Shown here: positions 50,452-58,848 of the stretch, one piece after another
How the letters are laid out: each line of letters opens with the position of its first letter
Numbering within the stretch: the first letter of the stretch is position 1
Origin: Rhodococcus sp. B7740
GTDB lineage: Bacteria; Actinomycetota; Actinomycetes; Mycobacteriales; Mycobacteriaceae
DNA: 64,000 nucleotides
Direction of reading: 5' to 3'
NCBI RefSeq assembly: GCF_000954115.1
Contig: NZ_CP010797.1
Span: forward strand, 124,001 to 188,000
Translations under genes and position numbers: made by a program
Notes under the pieces: model-generated
What the model was told of the DNA's origin: nothing
Database searches by the model: none
Seen by the model: the letters and a program-made list of their open reading frames with translations, nothing else

Positions 50452-51687
50452 TCAGTAGACGTCGCGAAGGTAGCGCTTGGATCGCTTGAGGTCGTTGACG
50501 TAGTCCTCGGCGGCGTCGGGGGAGCGGCCACCGTGCTCGGCGACGATCTCGTGCAGTGCCTCGTCGACACTCTTGGCCATCCGAGCCGCATCGCCGCACA
50601 CGTAGATCAGCGCACCCGCTTCGAGCCACCCGTACAGCTCCTTGCCTGCCGCACGCATGCGGTGCTGAACGTAGATCTTCTGGGGCTGGTCGCGAGAGAA
50701 GGCCAGATCGAGTCGAGTCAGCAGACCGTCGCGCTCGAAATCGACCAGTTCGTCCTCGTACAGGAAGTCGCTCGCTCGATGCTGATCGCCGAAGAACAGC
50801 CAGTTCTCGCCTGTTGCGCCCCGGGCTCGACGCTCGTGCAGAAAAGCTCGGAACGGTGCCACTCCGGTTCCCGGCCCGATCATGATGATCGGGGTGTCGT
50901 CGGATGGAAGGCGGAACGATTTGTTGGCCGACAGGAACACCCCGGCTTGCTGTTGCTCCCCGACGCGGTCGGCCAGATACGTCGAGCAGACGCCGCCGCG
51001 ATCACGCTCGGCGGACCGATAACGGACCGTGGACACGGTCAGATGCACGGTGCCCTCGTGCGCGAGCGGAGACGAGGAAATCGAGTACACCCGGTGTTGC
51101 AGTGGTCGCAGCAGTCCGAGGAACTCGGCTGGATCGAACGCTCCCGACCGATCGAGGTCGAGAACGTCCACGACGTCCCGACCCCACGTCCAGGCGTCGA
51201 ACGACGCGCGGTCGCCGTTCTGCAGAACGTGATCGAGCTCGGCGTCACCGGCGCGTTCGGCCACGGCCTCGATCAGATCCATGGACGGGATGCCGATCTC
51301 GTAGTCCGTGGTCAAGGCATCGGCCAGGGTGATCTCACCGGATTTGGTGTGGACAGCGGTGTCGGCAGGCACTCCGAGACGCTCGATCACGGCCGTGACC
51401 AGCGCTGCGTCGTTGACGGGTTTGACGCCGAATCCGTCGCCGGCCTCGTAGGCGATGCCGCTCTCGCCGAGCGCGATCGAGAAGTGTCGAACTTCCTTGG
51501 CCGATGTGGGGCCGGAGAGACGTCGGTTGCCCAGAATCTGCGCGCGGTAGGGATTCTTCCGATTCCACGGTGAGCGCTTCGATGCGGTCTTGGTGGCGCC
51601 GAGATCGCCGGTTCGAGCGTCGATGTCCTGTACCTGCCTTGCGGTAGTCGTCTTGTGAGCCGACTGGGAGGTCGACTCGTTCGAACA
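50452..51687 (-). CDS. Sulfite-reductase-type flavoprotein without FMN domain; start codon missing
   Basis: The C-terminal part has the FAD/NADPH reductase domains of CysJ: RVYSISSSPL, GGVCSTYLADR, MIGPGTGVAPFRAFL, LFFGDQHRASDFLYEDEL, YVCGDAARMAKSVDEAL and the terminal aromatic RDVY. The same frame continues upstream of the first available GTG (51390) with convincing FAD-domain sequence (SPWNRKNPYRA, GNRRLSGPTSAKEVRHFS, YEAGDGFGVKPVNDAAL) up to a TAG at 51688-51690, yet contains no ATG, GTG or TTG. So the start is in another frame (frameshift), non-canonical, or lost. The N-terminal flavodoxin domain of CysJ is absent. It would pass electrons from NADPH to a separate partner. Confidence 0.8.
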   Translation of the reverse strand, partial: CSNESTSQSAHKTTTARQVQDIDARTGDLGATKTASKRSPWNRKNPYRAQILGNRRLSGPTSAKEVRHFSIALGESGIAYEAGDGFGVKPVNDAALVTAVIERLGVPADTAVHTKSGEITLADALTTDYEIGIPSMDLIEAVAERAGDAELDHVLQNGDRASFDAWTWGRDVVDVLDLDRSGAFDPAEFLGLLRPLQHRVYSISSSPLAHEGTVHLTVSTVRYRSAERDRGGVCSTYLADRVGEQQQAGVFLSANKSFRLPSDDTPIIMIGPGTGVAPFRAFLHERRARGATGENWLFFGDQHRASDFLYEDELVDFERDGLLTRLDLAFSRDQPQKIYVQHRMRAAGKELYGWLEAGALIYVCGDAARMAKSVDEALHEIVAEHGGRSPDAAEDYVNDLKRSKRYLRDVY

Positions 51688-51701
51688 CTAATCGGGGCCA
51701 C

Positions 51702-53171
51702 TCACTCGCGGTGCAGGACCTCGATTCCGTCGACGGAGAACACGACGTCGTATCCGCTCGCCAGCGCCCGGTCGATCGCCTGACGGTCGCCGGTCTCGTC
51801 CGTCGGCCACCCCGCAGGTCGTTGCCGGTTGACGACGATCCAATCCGGGACGGTCGAATCGGTCGTACGCTGCGGAAAGACCGAGACCTCGTGGTCGGCG
51901 ACGAGTTGAGCCACGAGATTGTTCGACGCCGCAACCCGATCACCGGCGGGAATCCACTCGGAGATCTCCCGTGCGGTCGCGGCCTGCGGATCGATCGTCC
52001 ATTCCTGCGCGTGCACCACACGTGACATGGGCAGGAAAGGCAGCGCGATGACCGCGAAGGCTGCCACGAACGCGACGATCAGCTTCCGGCCACGTTCGGT
52101 GAGCTGACCGTGGCGGTGGCTACGCGCCAACGCGTCGAGCAGGGCGACGAACACGATGACCATCAGGATCGCGTTGTAGTGGTAGATCGGCTTCCAGAAG
52201 TTGGTGTTGTCGCTGAGAAAGCGCCACGCGACCGTCGGGACCGCGACCAGGAGCAGTGGCGATCTCAGGGCGAAGAAGCCGGTGACCGCGAGAAGCAGAA
52301 AGGCGGTGGCCGCCCGTGAATCGCCGGCAACCAATCCGTGCGCGGTGCCGGCTATGCCCTCGCCGAGCGGAGGCAGCTTCGAGCCCTGATCGTACGAGTT
52401 GTCCGAGCTGAGGGCCGGGATGATCACCTTGACCGCGAGCACTACCCAGGTCAGTCCCCAGACAGCAGTCAGCGTCCCTGCAAGGCGCGTTCGGCCGGTC
52501 GTCCACAGCGCCACCAACGCCCCGATGACGATCACCGTAAGGCCCATGTCCTCTTTGACGAACACCAACGGTAGAGCCCAGGCCAGGGCCGGCAGCCAAT
52601 GCTGTCGGACCAGCGCGACCATCGACATGGCCAGCAGGGGCATCGCGAACGCCACCTCGTGGAAATCGAAGTTCAGCGCGGCCTGCACGCCCCACGACAG
52701 TCCGAACGCCGCGGCCGTCACGATGCCCACGACCGTGCCGAATTTCTGTACCGCCAGTCGGCTGATCGGAATCACTGCGAGCGCGAACAGCACCGCTTGT
52801 GCGATCAGCAGTGTCTCGGCGTGCGGGAACAGTCGGTAGAGGGGCCCCAGCAACGCGGTGATGGGCGAGAAGTGATCGCCGAGCGTGTTGTAGCCGGTGC
52901 CGAGCAGGTCGGATGTCGGCGCGCGAAACTGCGAGTACGACGCGATCTGTTGGACGAATATCCCGAGGTCGAATCCGGACGTACGGAGCTGGCGATGGCC
53001 GAGGACGGACATCACCGAATACAGGGTCGCCAGCACGGCGAAGGAGACGACCGGCACCAGCGTCTCGGCGGAACGGAACGCCGAGCGCCGGTCTGTGGTG
53101 GCTGTTTCGTCGGTCGCTGTGTCGACACTGTCGGCATCGGTGACGACCGTGGATTTCTCGGTAGTGGTCAC
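51702..53171 (-). CDS. DUF2079 membrane protein (GT-C-like)
   Basis: The 489-residue protein has 9 to 11 membrane segments and the DUF2079 landmarks SGFDLGIFVQQIASYSQF and GDHFSPITALLGPLY in its first outer loop, like the catalytic loops of GT-C glycosyltransferases. A soluble C-terminal domain (WIPAGDRVAASNNLVAQL) follows. It starts at a GTG. It probably handles a polyprenyl-linked sugar in envelope assembly; this is inference from fold. Its stop is very close to the broken start region of the flavoprotein gene on the same strand. Confidence 0.85.
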   Translation of the reverse strand: MTTTEKSTVVTDADSVDTATDETATTDRRSAFRSAETLVPVVSFAVLATLYSVMSVLGHRQLRTSGFDLGIFVQQIASYSQFRAPTSDLLGTGYNTLGDHFSPITALLGPLYRLFPHAETLLIAQAVLFALAVIPISRLAVQKFGTVVGIVTAAAFGLSWGVQAALNFDFHEVAFAMPLLAMSMVALVRQHWLPALAWALPLVFVKEDMGLTVIVIGALVALWTTGRTRLAGTLTAVWGLTWVVLAVKVIIPALSSDNSYDQGSKLPPLGEGIAGTAHGLVAGDSRAATAFLLLAVTGFFALRSPLLLVAVPTVAWRFLSDNTNFWKPIYHYNAILMVIVFVALLDALARSHRHGQLTERGRKLIVAFVAAFAVIALPFLPMSRVVHAQEWTIDPQAATAREISEWIPAGDRVAASNNLVAQLVADHEVSVFPQRTTDSTVPDWIVVNRQRPAGWPTDETGDRQAIDRALASGYDVVFSVDGIEVLHRE

Positions 53172-53221
53172 GAGAAGGCATGTCTACCGGACCGACGTGA
53201 GATGTTCCTGAGAACCGCCGG

Positions 53222-54202
53222 TCAGCGCTTGCGCTTCTTCGCTGGTTTGCGTCGCGGCGGCTGCGAGGTGAGGTGGTAGTAGAGCGCATCCTCGGAGTCC
53301 TCGACCACCACATCGATGAAGTCGCCGACTTCGAGGTAATCGTCGACGGCGATCCGGTCGGTCGAGCCGATGACTGCTTTCACCGATCGAGCGGGAACGA
53401 GGCCCCTACGGCCGTCCGGTCCGACGGCGAGTGCATAGCGTGGACCGGTACGGGTGACCCTGGCGCTGATGAAGTCCGGGTCCTTCGGTATCGGGTCGGC
53501 CGCGAGCACACCCCCGTCCTTCGACGCGGCCGTCAACGAGTCGAGCTGCGCGGCCAGATCGTCGGCCATCGCATCCACCTGATCGAGCAGGTGGGCCATG
53601 TGTGCGGCGTAGTCGGTGTGCTTCTTGGTCGGCTTGAGCGCCTCACCGGGCTTGTACATGTCTTCGTGGGTCAGCTCGCCCCAGGCGTCCTGCAGGCGCG
53701 TCTTGACCTGAACTTCCACTTTCACATCGAGATCACCCTGATGCGTTGCGACTCGGACGACCAGCACCGCGTGGTACGCGCGATAGCCACTCGGCTTGGG
53801 AAAGGCGACGTAATCGGTCGGTGGTTGCGCGAACCGAACAGAGCATTCCGGGTCGTTGCACGCACGCTCGAGAGCAGCGACGAACGTCAGCTGATCGCGC
53901 GGGGTCTTGCAGAGCACCTTGACGCCGACGAGATCGGGCAGAGCCTCGGCGACGGCATCGGCGTCGGTCGGCTCGGTGATGCGGCCCTCGGAGAGATAGC
54001 GGCGCAGTTTGTCGGCCGATCTGCCCGGGTCCTTGATGCGTGCCGTCTGCGCATTCAGTCGGTCTCGATCGACGTCCTCGAGAATCTCGTCGGCGATGGT
54101 CTCGAGGAAATTCTGCGCAGTGACGAGAGCGGCTTCCCACGCTCGACGACGCTGCAGGTACAGCTCTTCGACCAAGTCGTCGATACTCGTTGCCGATGTC
54201 AC
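53222..54202 (-). CDS. RelA/SpoT-domain protein with S1-like C-terminal domain
   Basis: The 326-residue protein has a RelA/SpoT synthetase domain: RIKDPGRSADKLRRYL, LPDLVGVKVLCKT, KPSGYRAYHAVLV, and VEVQVKTRLQDAWGELTHEDMYK, which keeps the catalytic Glu. No HD hydrolase, TGS or ACT domain is present, so it is a small-alarmone-synthetase-type or toxSAS-type protein. Unusually, about 80 C-terminal residues (DFISARVTRTGPRYALAVG, GLVPARSVK, VGDFIDVVVEDSEDALYY) look like an S1 RNA-binding fold with a very basic tail. It is divergent from a sigma factor gene. It may make (p)ppGpp-like nucleotides or modify RNA. Confidence 0.82.
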   Translation of the reverse strand: MTSATSIDDLVEELYLQRRRAWEAALVTAQNFLETIADEILEDVDRDRLNAQTARIKDPGRSADKLRRYLSEGRITEPTDADAVAEALPDLVGVKVLCKTPRDQLTFVAALERACNDPECSVRFAQPPTDYVAFPKPSGYRAYHAVLVVRVATHQGDLDVKVEVQVKTRLQDAWGELTHEDMYKPGEALKPTKKHTDYAAHMAHLLDQVDAMADDLAAQLDSLTAASKDGGVLAADPIPKDPDFISARVTRTGPRYALAVGPDGRRGLVPARSVKAVIGSTDRIAVDDYLEVGDFIDVVVEDSEDALYYHLTSQPPRRKPAKKRKR

Positions 54203-54293
54203 GATGCCGAGGTTAACGCAGAAGTACCGCCGATCCTGTCGGCGGCGCGCATTCGAGCTGTGGCGTGACTGTGTGCGGTTTACGCTCTACCGC

Positions 54294-55268
54294 ATGACCG
54301 TGGCTTCGGAACAGAAGGACGACTTCGTCGAGCAGTTCGATCCCTTCCGTCGTGAGTTGCTCGCGCACTGCTATCGCATGACCGGGTCGATCCACGATGC
54401 CGAGGACCTGTTGCAGGAGACGTACATTCGCGCCTGGCGGGGGTACGCAAAGTACGAGGGCCGTTCGTCCCTGCGCACATGGCTGTACCGAATCGCAACC
54501 AACACCTGTCTCACCGCTCTGGACGGCCGGGCGAAACGCCCCCTGCCGACGGGCTTGGGTGCACCGAGTTCAGGCCCCACCGACGAACTCGTGCAGAACA
54601 ACGAGATTCCGTGGTTGGAGCCGATTGCAGATTCCGATCTGGCGGATGCGAGTGATCCCGCATCGATCGTGGTGGCGAAGGAATCCGTGCGGCTCGCCTT
54701 CGTCGCCTCATTGCAACATCTGTCGTCGCGACAACGCGCGGTGCTGCTGATGCGCGAAGTGTTGCAGTGGAAAGCGTCGGAGGTTGCCGAGGTTCTCGCC
54801 ACGACGACGACCGCGGTCAACAGCCTCCTGCAGCGAGCCAGGGAGCGCCTCGACGAGATCGCGCCCGATTTGGACGACATCGAGCCGATCGAATCGGCAG
54901 AACTGCAGCAACTGCTCGCCCAGTACGTGGACTGTTTCGAGGCCTACGACATCGACCGGTTGGTCACGTTGTTCACCACTGACGCGGTGTGGGAGATGCC
55001 GCCGTTCGTCGGGTGGTACCAGGGCGGCGAGACGATCGGATCGCTCATCCGCAACAACTGCCCGGCAAACGGCGCGGGCGATATGCGGATGGTGTCGACA
55101 TCTGCCAACGGACAACCGGCATACGGGTTGTACATGTTGGGTGAGGACGGTGTGCACCGGCCGTTCCAGCTGCACGTGCTCGATGTCGATGCCAGAGGGG
55201 TCGGACACGTGGCCTGCTTCTTCGATCTGACTCTGTTCGATCGATTCGGATTGCCCGACCGCCTCTAG
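54294..55268 (+). CDS. sigG: ECF sigma factor, SigG/SigJ-type with SnoaL-like domain
   Basis: The 324-residue protein has sigma region 2 (FRRELLAHCYRMTGSIHDAEDLLQ, RAWRGYAKYEGRSSLRTWLY), region 4 (LSSRQRAVLLMREVLQWKASEVAEVL, then AVNSLLQRARERL) and a C-terminal SnoaL-like domain (YVDCFEAYDIDRLVTLFTTDAVWEMPPF). This fused architecture is that of ECF sigma factors such as mycobacterial SigG and SigJ, where the tail replaces an anti-sigma factor. The ATG at 54294 is used. A VOC gene follows convergently. SigG of mycobacteria is linked to DNA damage; the symbol is by resemblance. Confidence 0.85.
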   Translation: MTVASEQKDDFVEQFDPFRRELLAHCYRMTGSIHDAEDLLQETYIRAWRGYAKYEGRSSLRTWLYRIATNTCLTALDGRAKRPLPTGLGAPSSGPTDELVQNNEIPWLEPIADSDLADASDPASIVVAKESVRLAFVASLQHLSSRQRAVLLMREVLQWKASEVAEVLATTTTAVNSLLQRARERLDEIAPDLDDIEPIESAELQQLLAQYVDCFEAYDIDRLVTLFTTDAVWEMPPFVGWYQGGETIGSLIRNNCPANGAGDMRMVSTSANGQPAYGLYMLGEDGVHRPFQLHVLDVDARGVGHVACFFDLTLFDRFGLPDRL

Positions 55269-55280
55269 AACAAAGGTCGG

Positions 55281-55688
55281 TCAGCTCTCCGAGACGGCGG
55301 ACGGGTCCATCCACATCACTTCCCACACATGATTGTCGAGATCTCGGAACGCCCTTCCGTACATGAACCCGTGGTCCTGTGGTTCCATCCACTTCGATCC
55401 ACCCGCGGCGATCGCCGCGTCGGTGAGCGAATCGACCTCGTGGCGGCTGTCTGCAGAGATGCACATCAGCACCTCTCGGGCCGAGCCGGTGTCGCAGATC
55501 GAGTCCGAAATGAAGTCCTCGAATCGCGCGGTGGCCAGGAACATCACCGTCGCCTGGTCGCTGACGATCATGGAAGCGGTGTTCTCGTCGCTGAACATGT
55601 CGTTGAACTCGAATCCGAGACCCTCGAAGAATGCGCGGGTGGCGACGACGTCGCGAACGGGCATGTTGGCGAACAACAAACGTGACAT
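55281..55688 (-). CDS. VOC-family (glyoxalase/bleomycin-resistance-like) protein
   Basis: The 135-residue VOC protein has FANMPVRDVVATRAFFEGLGFEFN at the start and QDHGFMYGRAFRDLDNHVWEVMW at the end, including the metal-ligand Glu of the fold. It is convergent with the sigma factor gene, 12 bases between stops. VOC genes next to SigG-type sigma factors recur in Mycobacteriales. Substrate unknown. Confidence 0.85.
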   Translation of the reverse strand: MSRLLFANMPVRDVVATRAFFEGLGFEFNDMFSDENTASMIVSDQATVMFLATARFEDFISDSICDTGSAREVLMCISADSRHEVDSLTDAAIAAGGSKWMEPQDHGFMYGRAFRDLDNHVWEVMWMDPSAVSES

Positions 55689-55803
55689 GGGTACACACCT
55701 TTTCCGTGAAGAACCTGCTGCGTCGAACCGTCGAACAACGGTCTTGCTCGTACTGACAGCTGTCGATCCGAAAAGTCATCGGGTGAAGATGTGCCGACAC
55801 GAC

Positions 55804-55837
55804 GCGACCCCGCCGAGCGGGTGCTCGACGGGGTCGC
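55804..55837. terminator. Two-part stem-loop downstream of the mini-protein gene
   Basis: Outer arms GCGACCCCG (55804-55812) and CGGGGTCGC (55829-55837) are perfect; inside, CGAGC pairs with GCTCG around a GGGT loop, with one C/A mismatch between the two stems. It lies 47 bases after the stop of the leftward gene at 55885. No T-run is seen. Confidence 0.6.
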
Positions 55838-55884
55838 GGACTGCGAAGCTGAAGGGGGCGTGTAGCTATCGCGGGATCTGCTGG

Positions 55885-56154
55885 CTATCGCGTGATCTGC
55901 GCGAGGCGCGACAACATGCGCGAGAAGACGTGGCCGTCGTTGCCGAGATCTGCGTAGGGGTCGGATGCCTCGTCCGACTCGGTGGTGCCGGGCGTTGCCG
56001 CAGCAAGCGTGCGCGCCAACCGGGTGCGACGCTCGATGGCGTCGAGGATGGTGGCGTCCAGCGTTGAAACTTCGTCGAAGAGCTGGTCGACGTCAGCTGT
56101 CGCGATGTCGGCACTGTCGGTGCCAATTGCGAGCGAATCGATCTGAACAGTCAC
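55885..56154 (-). CDS. Mini AroQ/chorismate-mutase-like protein
   Basis: The 89-residue helical protein has DVDQLFDEVSTLDATILDAI followed by ERRTRLARTL and ends DPYADLGNDGHVFSRMLSRL. The size and pattern match the mycobacterial cytosolic chorismate mutase (AroQ-delta), which has EEIDRLDAEIL, an RR pair and a C-terminal LGPDG block. Several catalytic basic residues seem replaced, so it may be a degenerate, non-catalytic relative. GTG 56154 has an ideal AAGGAG five bases upstream, which decides the start. A hairpin follows its stop. Confidence 0.5.
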   Translation of the reverse strand: MTVQIDSLAIGTDSADIATADVDQLFDEVSTLDATILDAIERRTRLARTLAAATPGTTESDEASDPYADLGNDGHVFSRMLSRLAQITR

Positions 56155-56422
56155 ATCGTCTCCTTTTGTTCGCGTCCTGAGGTGTGAGTCGTTCGGTCGG
56201 CCGGAACCGTTACAGCTCCATCCGAGTAAAAACGATGTTTCGTCGCCCAAACCAACATGCCCACTCGACGGGCCTGGGCCAACCTCTTCGGGGTGTGATG
56301 CTGCATACAGTCCGGTCGGTTCCGCTACCTGCGGGTTCTTCGGACGGAACGGCTCGAAGGATTCTTCTCGCGATGTTCCGGGTAGCCGTGGAGCGGATAC
56401 GTCGACTTTCGAGGAGTGAACG

Positions 56423-57604
56423 ATGCGTTACGACTACCTGATCATCGGTGGGGGAATGGTTGCGGACAGCGCAGCTCGCGGAATCCGCGAGCAGGACGCG
56501 ACGGGCTCCATCGGAATACTCGGCGCGGACCCCGACGCGCCGTACACCCGGCCGGCGCTGTCGAAGAAGCTGTGGACCGACCCGGAATTCGGCCGCGATC
56601 AGGTCTCGCTCGACACGACGTCCGACACCGACGCATCGGTGCACACCGGAACTCGGGTGTTATCGGTCGACCGCTCGAACTCGTCGGTCACCACGGAATC
56701 CGGAGACACCCACGAGTACGGAAAGCTGCTCCTGGCAACGGGGGCGACGCCGACGCGCATCGAACTGACCCCCAGCCCGCGCGTGGTGTACTTCCGCACC
56801 TTCGCCGACTACCGGGCGCTGCGTGAACTGACGAAGACCGCCGACCACATCGCCGTGGTCGGCGGCGGATATATCGGCACAGAGATCGCAGCTGCGCTGT
56901 CTCTCCAGGATGTGAAGGTCACACTGGTCACGTCGGACTCCGTGCTCGGCGGACACATGTTTCCGCAGAGCCTGGCTGCCGGCTTCGACAAGGGTTTCGC
57001 CGGCCACGGTGTGACCGTGCGCAGAGGAACGAGGGTCGTTTCCGGAGCCGAGGCGTCGGCGCGCGTACAACTGCAACTCGACGACGGTTCGACCGTGGAG
57101 GCGGACGGAGTCGTGTTCGGACTCGGCGTGCGACCCGACACGGAACTGGCCGAGGCCGCGGGGCTGGCAGTCGACGACGGCGTGATCGTCGACGAGTTTC
57201 TTCGCACCGAGGACGAACGCGTCTACGCCGCCGGTGACGTGGCGAACTACCCCGACGCCATTCTCGGACGCCGACGCATAGAGCATGTCGACAATGCGAC
57301 CGAGATGGGTAAGGCTGCCGGACGCAACATGGCCGGTGCCGCAGATCCCTACACGTACACCCCGTACTTCTACTCCGACGTGTACGACGACGGCTATCAA
57401 GCGATCGGCACGGTGTCCACGACGCTGACCGTCGTCGAGGACTGGAAATCGGTGGGGAAGGAAGGCGTCGTCTACTACCTCGACGACGATGCCGTCGTCC
57501 GGGGCGTGCTCATGTGGAACGTCTGGGAGGGGCTCGACGTGGCGCGCAGCCTGTTGGCGGAGAAGAAGCCGCAGACCGAACAATCGTTGCGCGGACTTAT
57601 CTGA
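56423..57604 (+). CDS. Ferredoxin reductase-type FAD/NAD(P)H oxidoreductase
   Basis: The 393-residue protein of the rubredoxin/ferredoxin reductase family has an FAD loop YLIIGGGMVADSAARGI, PYTRPALSKKLW, LLLATGATP, NAD loop IAVVGGGYIGTEIAAAL, VYAAGDVANY, and a small C-terminal reductase domain with VYYLDDDAVVRGVLMWNVW. It transfers electrons from NAD(P)H to a ferredoxin, rubredoxin or other acceptor. It starts at the ATG at 56423 with GGAG upstream and is followed by a gene of unknown function 71 bases on. No partner ferredoxin or P450 gene is adjacent. Confidence 0.9.
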   Translation: MRYDYLIIGGGMVADSAARGIREQDATGSIGILGADPDAPYTRPALSKKLWTDPEFGRDQVSLDTTSDTDASVHTGTRVLSVDRSNSSVTTESGDTHEYGKLLLATGATPTRIELTPSPRVVYFRTFADYRALRELTKTADHIAVVGGGYIGTEIAAALSLQDVKVTLVTSDSVLGGHMFPQSLAAGFDKGFAGHGVTVRRGTRVVSGAEASARVQLQLDDGSTVEADGVVFGLGVRPDTELAEAAGLAVDDGVIVDEFLRTEDERVYAAGDVANYPDAILGRRRIEHVDNATEMGKAAGRNMAGAADPYTYTPYFYSDVYDDGYQAIGTVSTTLTVVEDWKSVGKEGVVYYLDDDAVVRGVLMWNVWEGLDVARSLLAEKKPQTEQSLRGLI

Positions 57605-57674
57605 CCTTCTGGAACACTCGATGGCGAGCGATCCGTCGACGACGCCGGCGATTCGGCGCGACCTAGGAGAGACG

Positions 57675-58784
57675 ATGTCCGAGTTCGATCGCAGTGAGTC
57701 GGCCGATCAGCGTGCCCGGTTCGACGACGAGGTCCATCGCCGCTGTGCCGACTGCCGGCTGCCCGGTCGCTCCGAGCAGCTGTCCGACGCGGCGGCTGTC
57801 GCCATCGCGGCCGGACGAGTGGACGAGGCCACCCGAGCAGTCCTCGTCGGCCGATGGCATGCCGGACGCTCGCTGCCGTCGATCGGAGGATTCGGCGCAC
57901 TGCGCAATCTGGTGGACGAGCGCGATCGCTGGCTCGGCAAGGACACGACGAACAAGCCCGGATCTGCGCTCGTGTACAAACTCCGTGCTGCAGAATTGAC
58001 CAAACGAGTCAATCACCACCGCACCACCGTGGTGATGTCGAATCGCCACTACGCCACCGGGGTACGCGCGGCGCGCAAAGAGCGCAGGGAAGGTGTGCAT
58101 CTGGACCTGGACCAGCGGGACGCGATCTTCGATGCGTTGACGAGAACGCCTGCACCACAGAAGTTCGGCCCGATCGCCGAGCGTGGCCTCTCGCTGGTGG
58201 ACGCGGCCACGGATCGGGTGACCACGCTGGCGCGCAGAACTCCGGTGGCCGACAGGGTCGAGTGGGCGACAGGAGTAGTGGATCAGTTCGTGGATCGAAA
58301 GGACGACCGCTTCGTCGATCGTTACGACACCCTGCTGTTCCTTGCCGGCACGGCGTTCGATCGGGTGCGTCGGTCGCCGGCATGGCAGTCGACGTACTTC
58401 GAGATCCAACGCAAACAGCTGGACCTGTTCGTCGAACTCACCGAGATCTCGGTCGATGCCACCTCGTTGCATACGGTAGCGAACGAGTTGAATCGGATCG
58501 GTGAAACGATGGTCGACGAGGAGACAGCAGCACAGGTCGAATCCCGCCGTGTCGCACTGGAAGTGGTGTGGAAACAGTTGACCGGACGGGTGGCTGCGCT
58601 GGTTCGGCTCGCGAACGTGGTCGAGTCCTCGGAGACCGAGGCACGCACCTCCGACGCGATGGCCCGCGCGCACAGCCTGGACGATCGGATCGACGACCTC
58701 GTCGGGCGGTCGGGGAGCCGGGAGATGTCTGCCGAGAACACGCACTTCGTCGGTGATCAAGTGCGGACACAGTGGCGCGACTGA
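57675..58784 (+). CDS. Helical protein of unknown function
   Basis: The 369-residue charged, mostly helical protein (FDDEVHRRCADCRLPG with a CxxC near residue 20; later LVYKLRAAELTKRVNHHRTTVV and ELTEISVDATSLHTVANELNRI) has no recognised family. The ATG at 57675 with AGGAGAG upstream is chosen; an ATG at 57621 would add 18 residues. It follows the reductase gene in the same direction and ends at a strong bidirectional terminator, so the two may be co-transcribed. Confidence 0.6.
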   Translation: MSEFDRSESADQRARFDDEVHRRCADCRLPGRSEQLSDAAAVAIAAGRVDEATRAVLVGRWHAGRSLPSIGGFGALRNLVDERDRWLGKDTTNKPGSALVYKLRAAELTKRVNHHRTTVVMSNRHYATGVRAARKERREGVHLDLDQRDAIFDALTRTPAPQKFGPIAERGLSLVDAATDRVTTLARRTPVADRVEWATGVVDQFVDRKDDRFVDRYDTLLFLAGTAFDRVRRSPAWQSTYFEIQRKQLDLFVELTEISVDATSLHTVANELNRIGETMVDEETAAQVESRRVALEVVWKQLTGRVAALVRLANVVESSETEARTSDAMARAHSLDDRIDDLVGRSGSREMSAENTHFVGDQVRTQWRD

Positions 58785-58803
58785 GTGACACCACAGGCAC
58801 AGA

Positions 58804-58841
58804 GGCGCGATTCACTGCCGTTCGGGCCACTGAATCGCGCC
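58804..58841. terminator. Bidirectional terminator hairpin
   Basis: GGCGCGATTCA (58804-58814) and TGAATCGCGCC (58831-58841) form a perfect 11-bp stem around a 16-base loop, between the convergent ends of the unknown gene (58784) and the GntP permease gene (58849). Confidence 0.75.
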
Positions 58842-58848
58842 ACCGGCT

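Noticed and set aside
51390-51390. GTG 51390 as the natural start of the CysJ-like gene
   Set aside because: Conserved FAD-domain sequence continues upstream in the same frame, so this start would truncate the domain.
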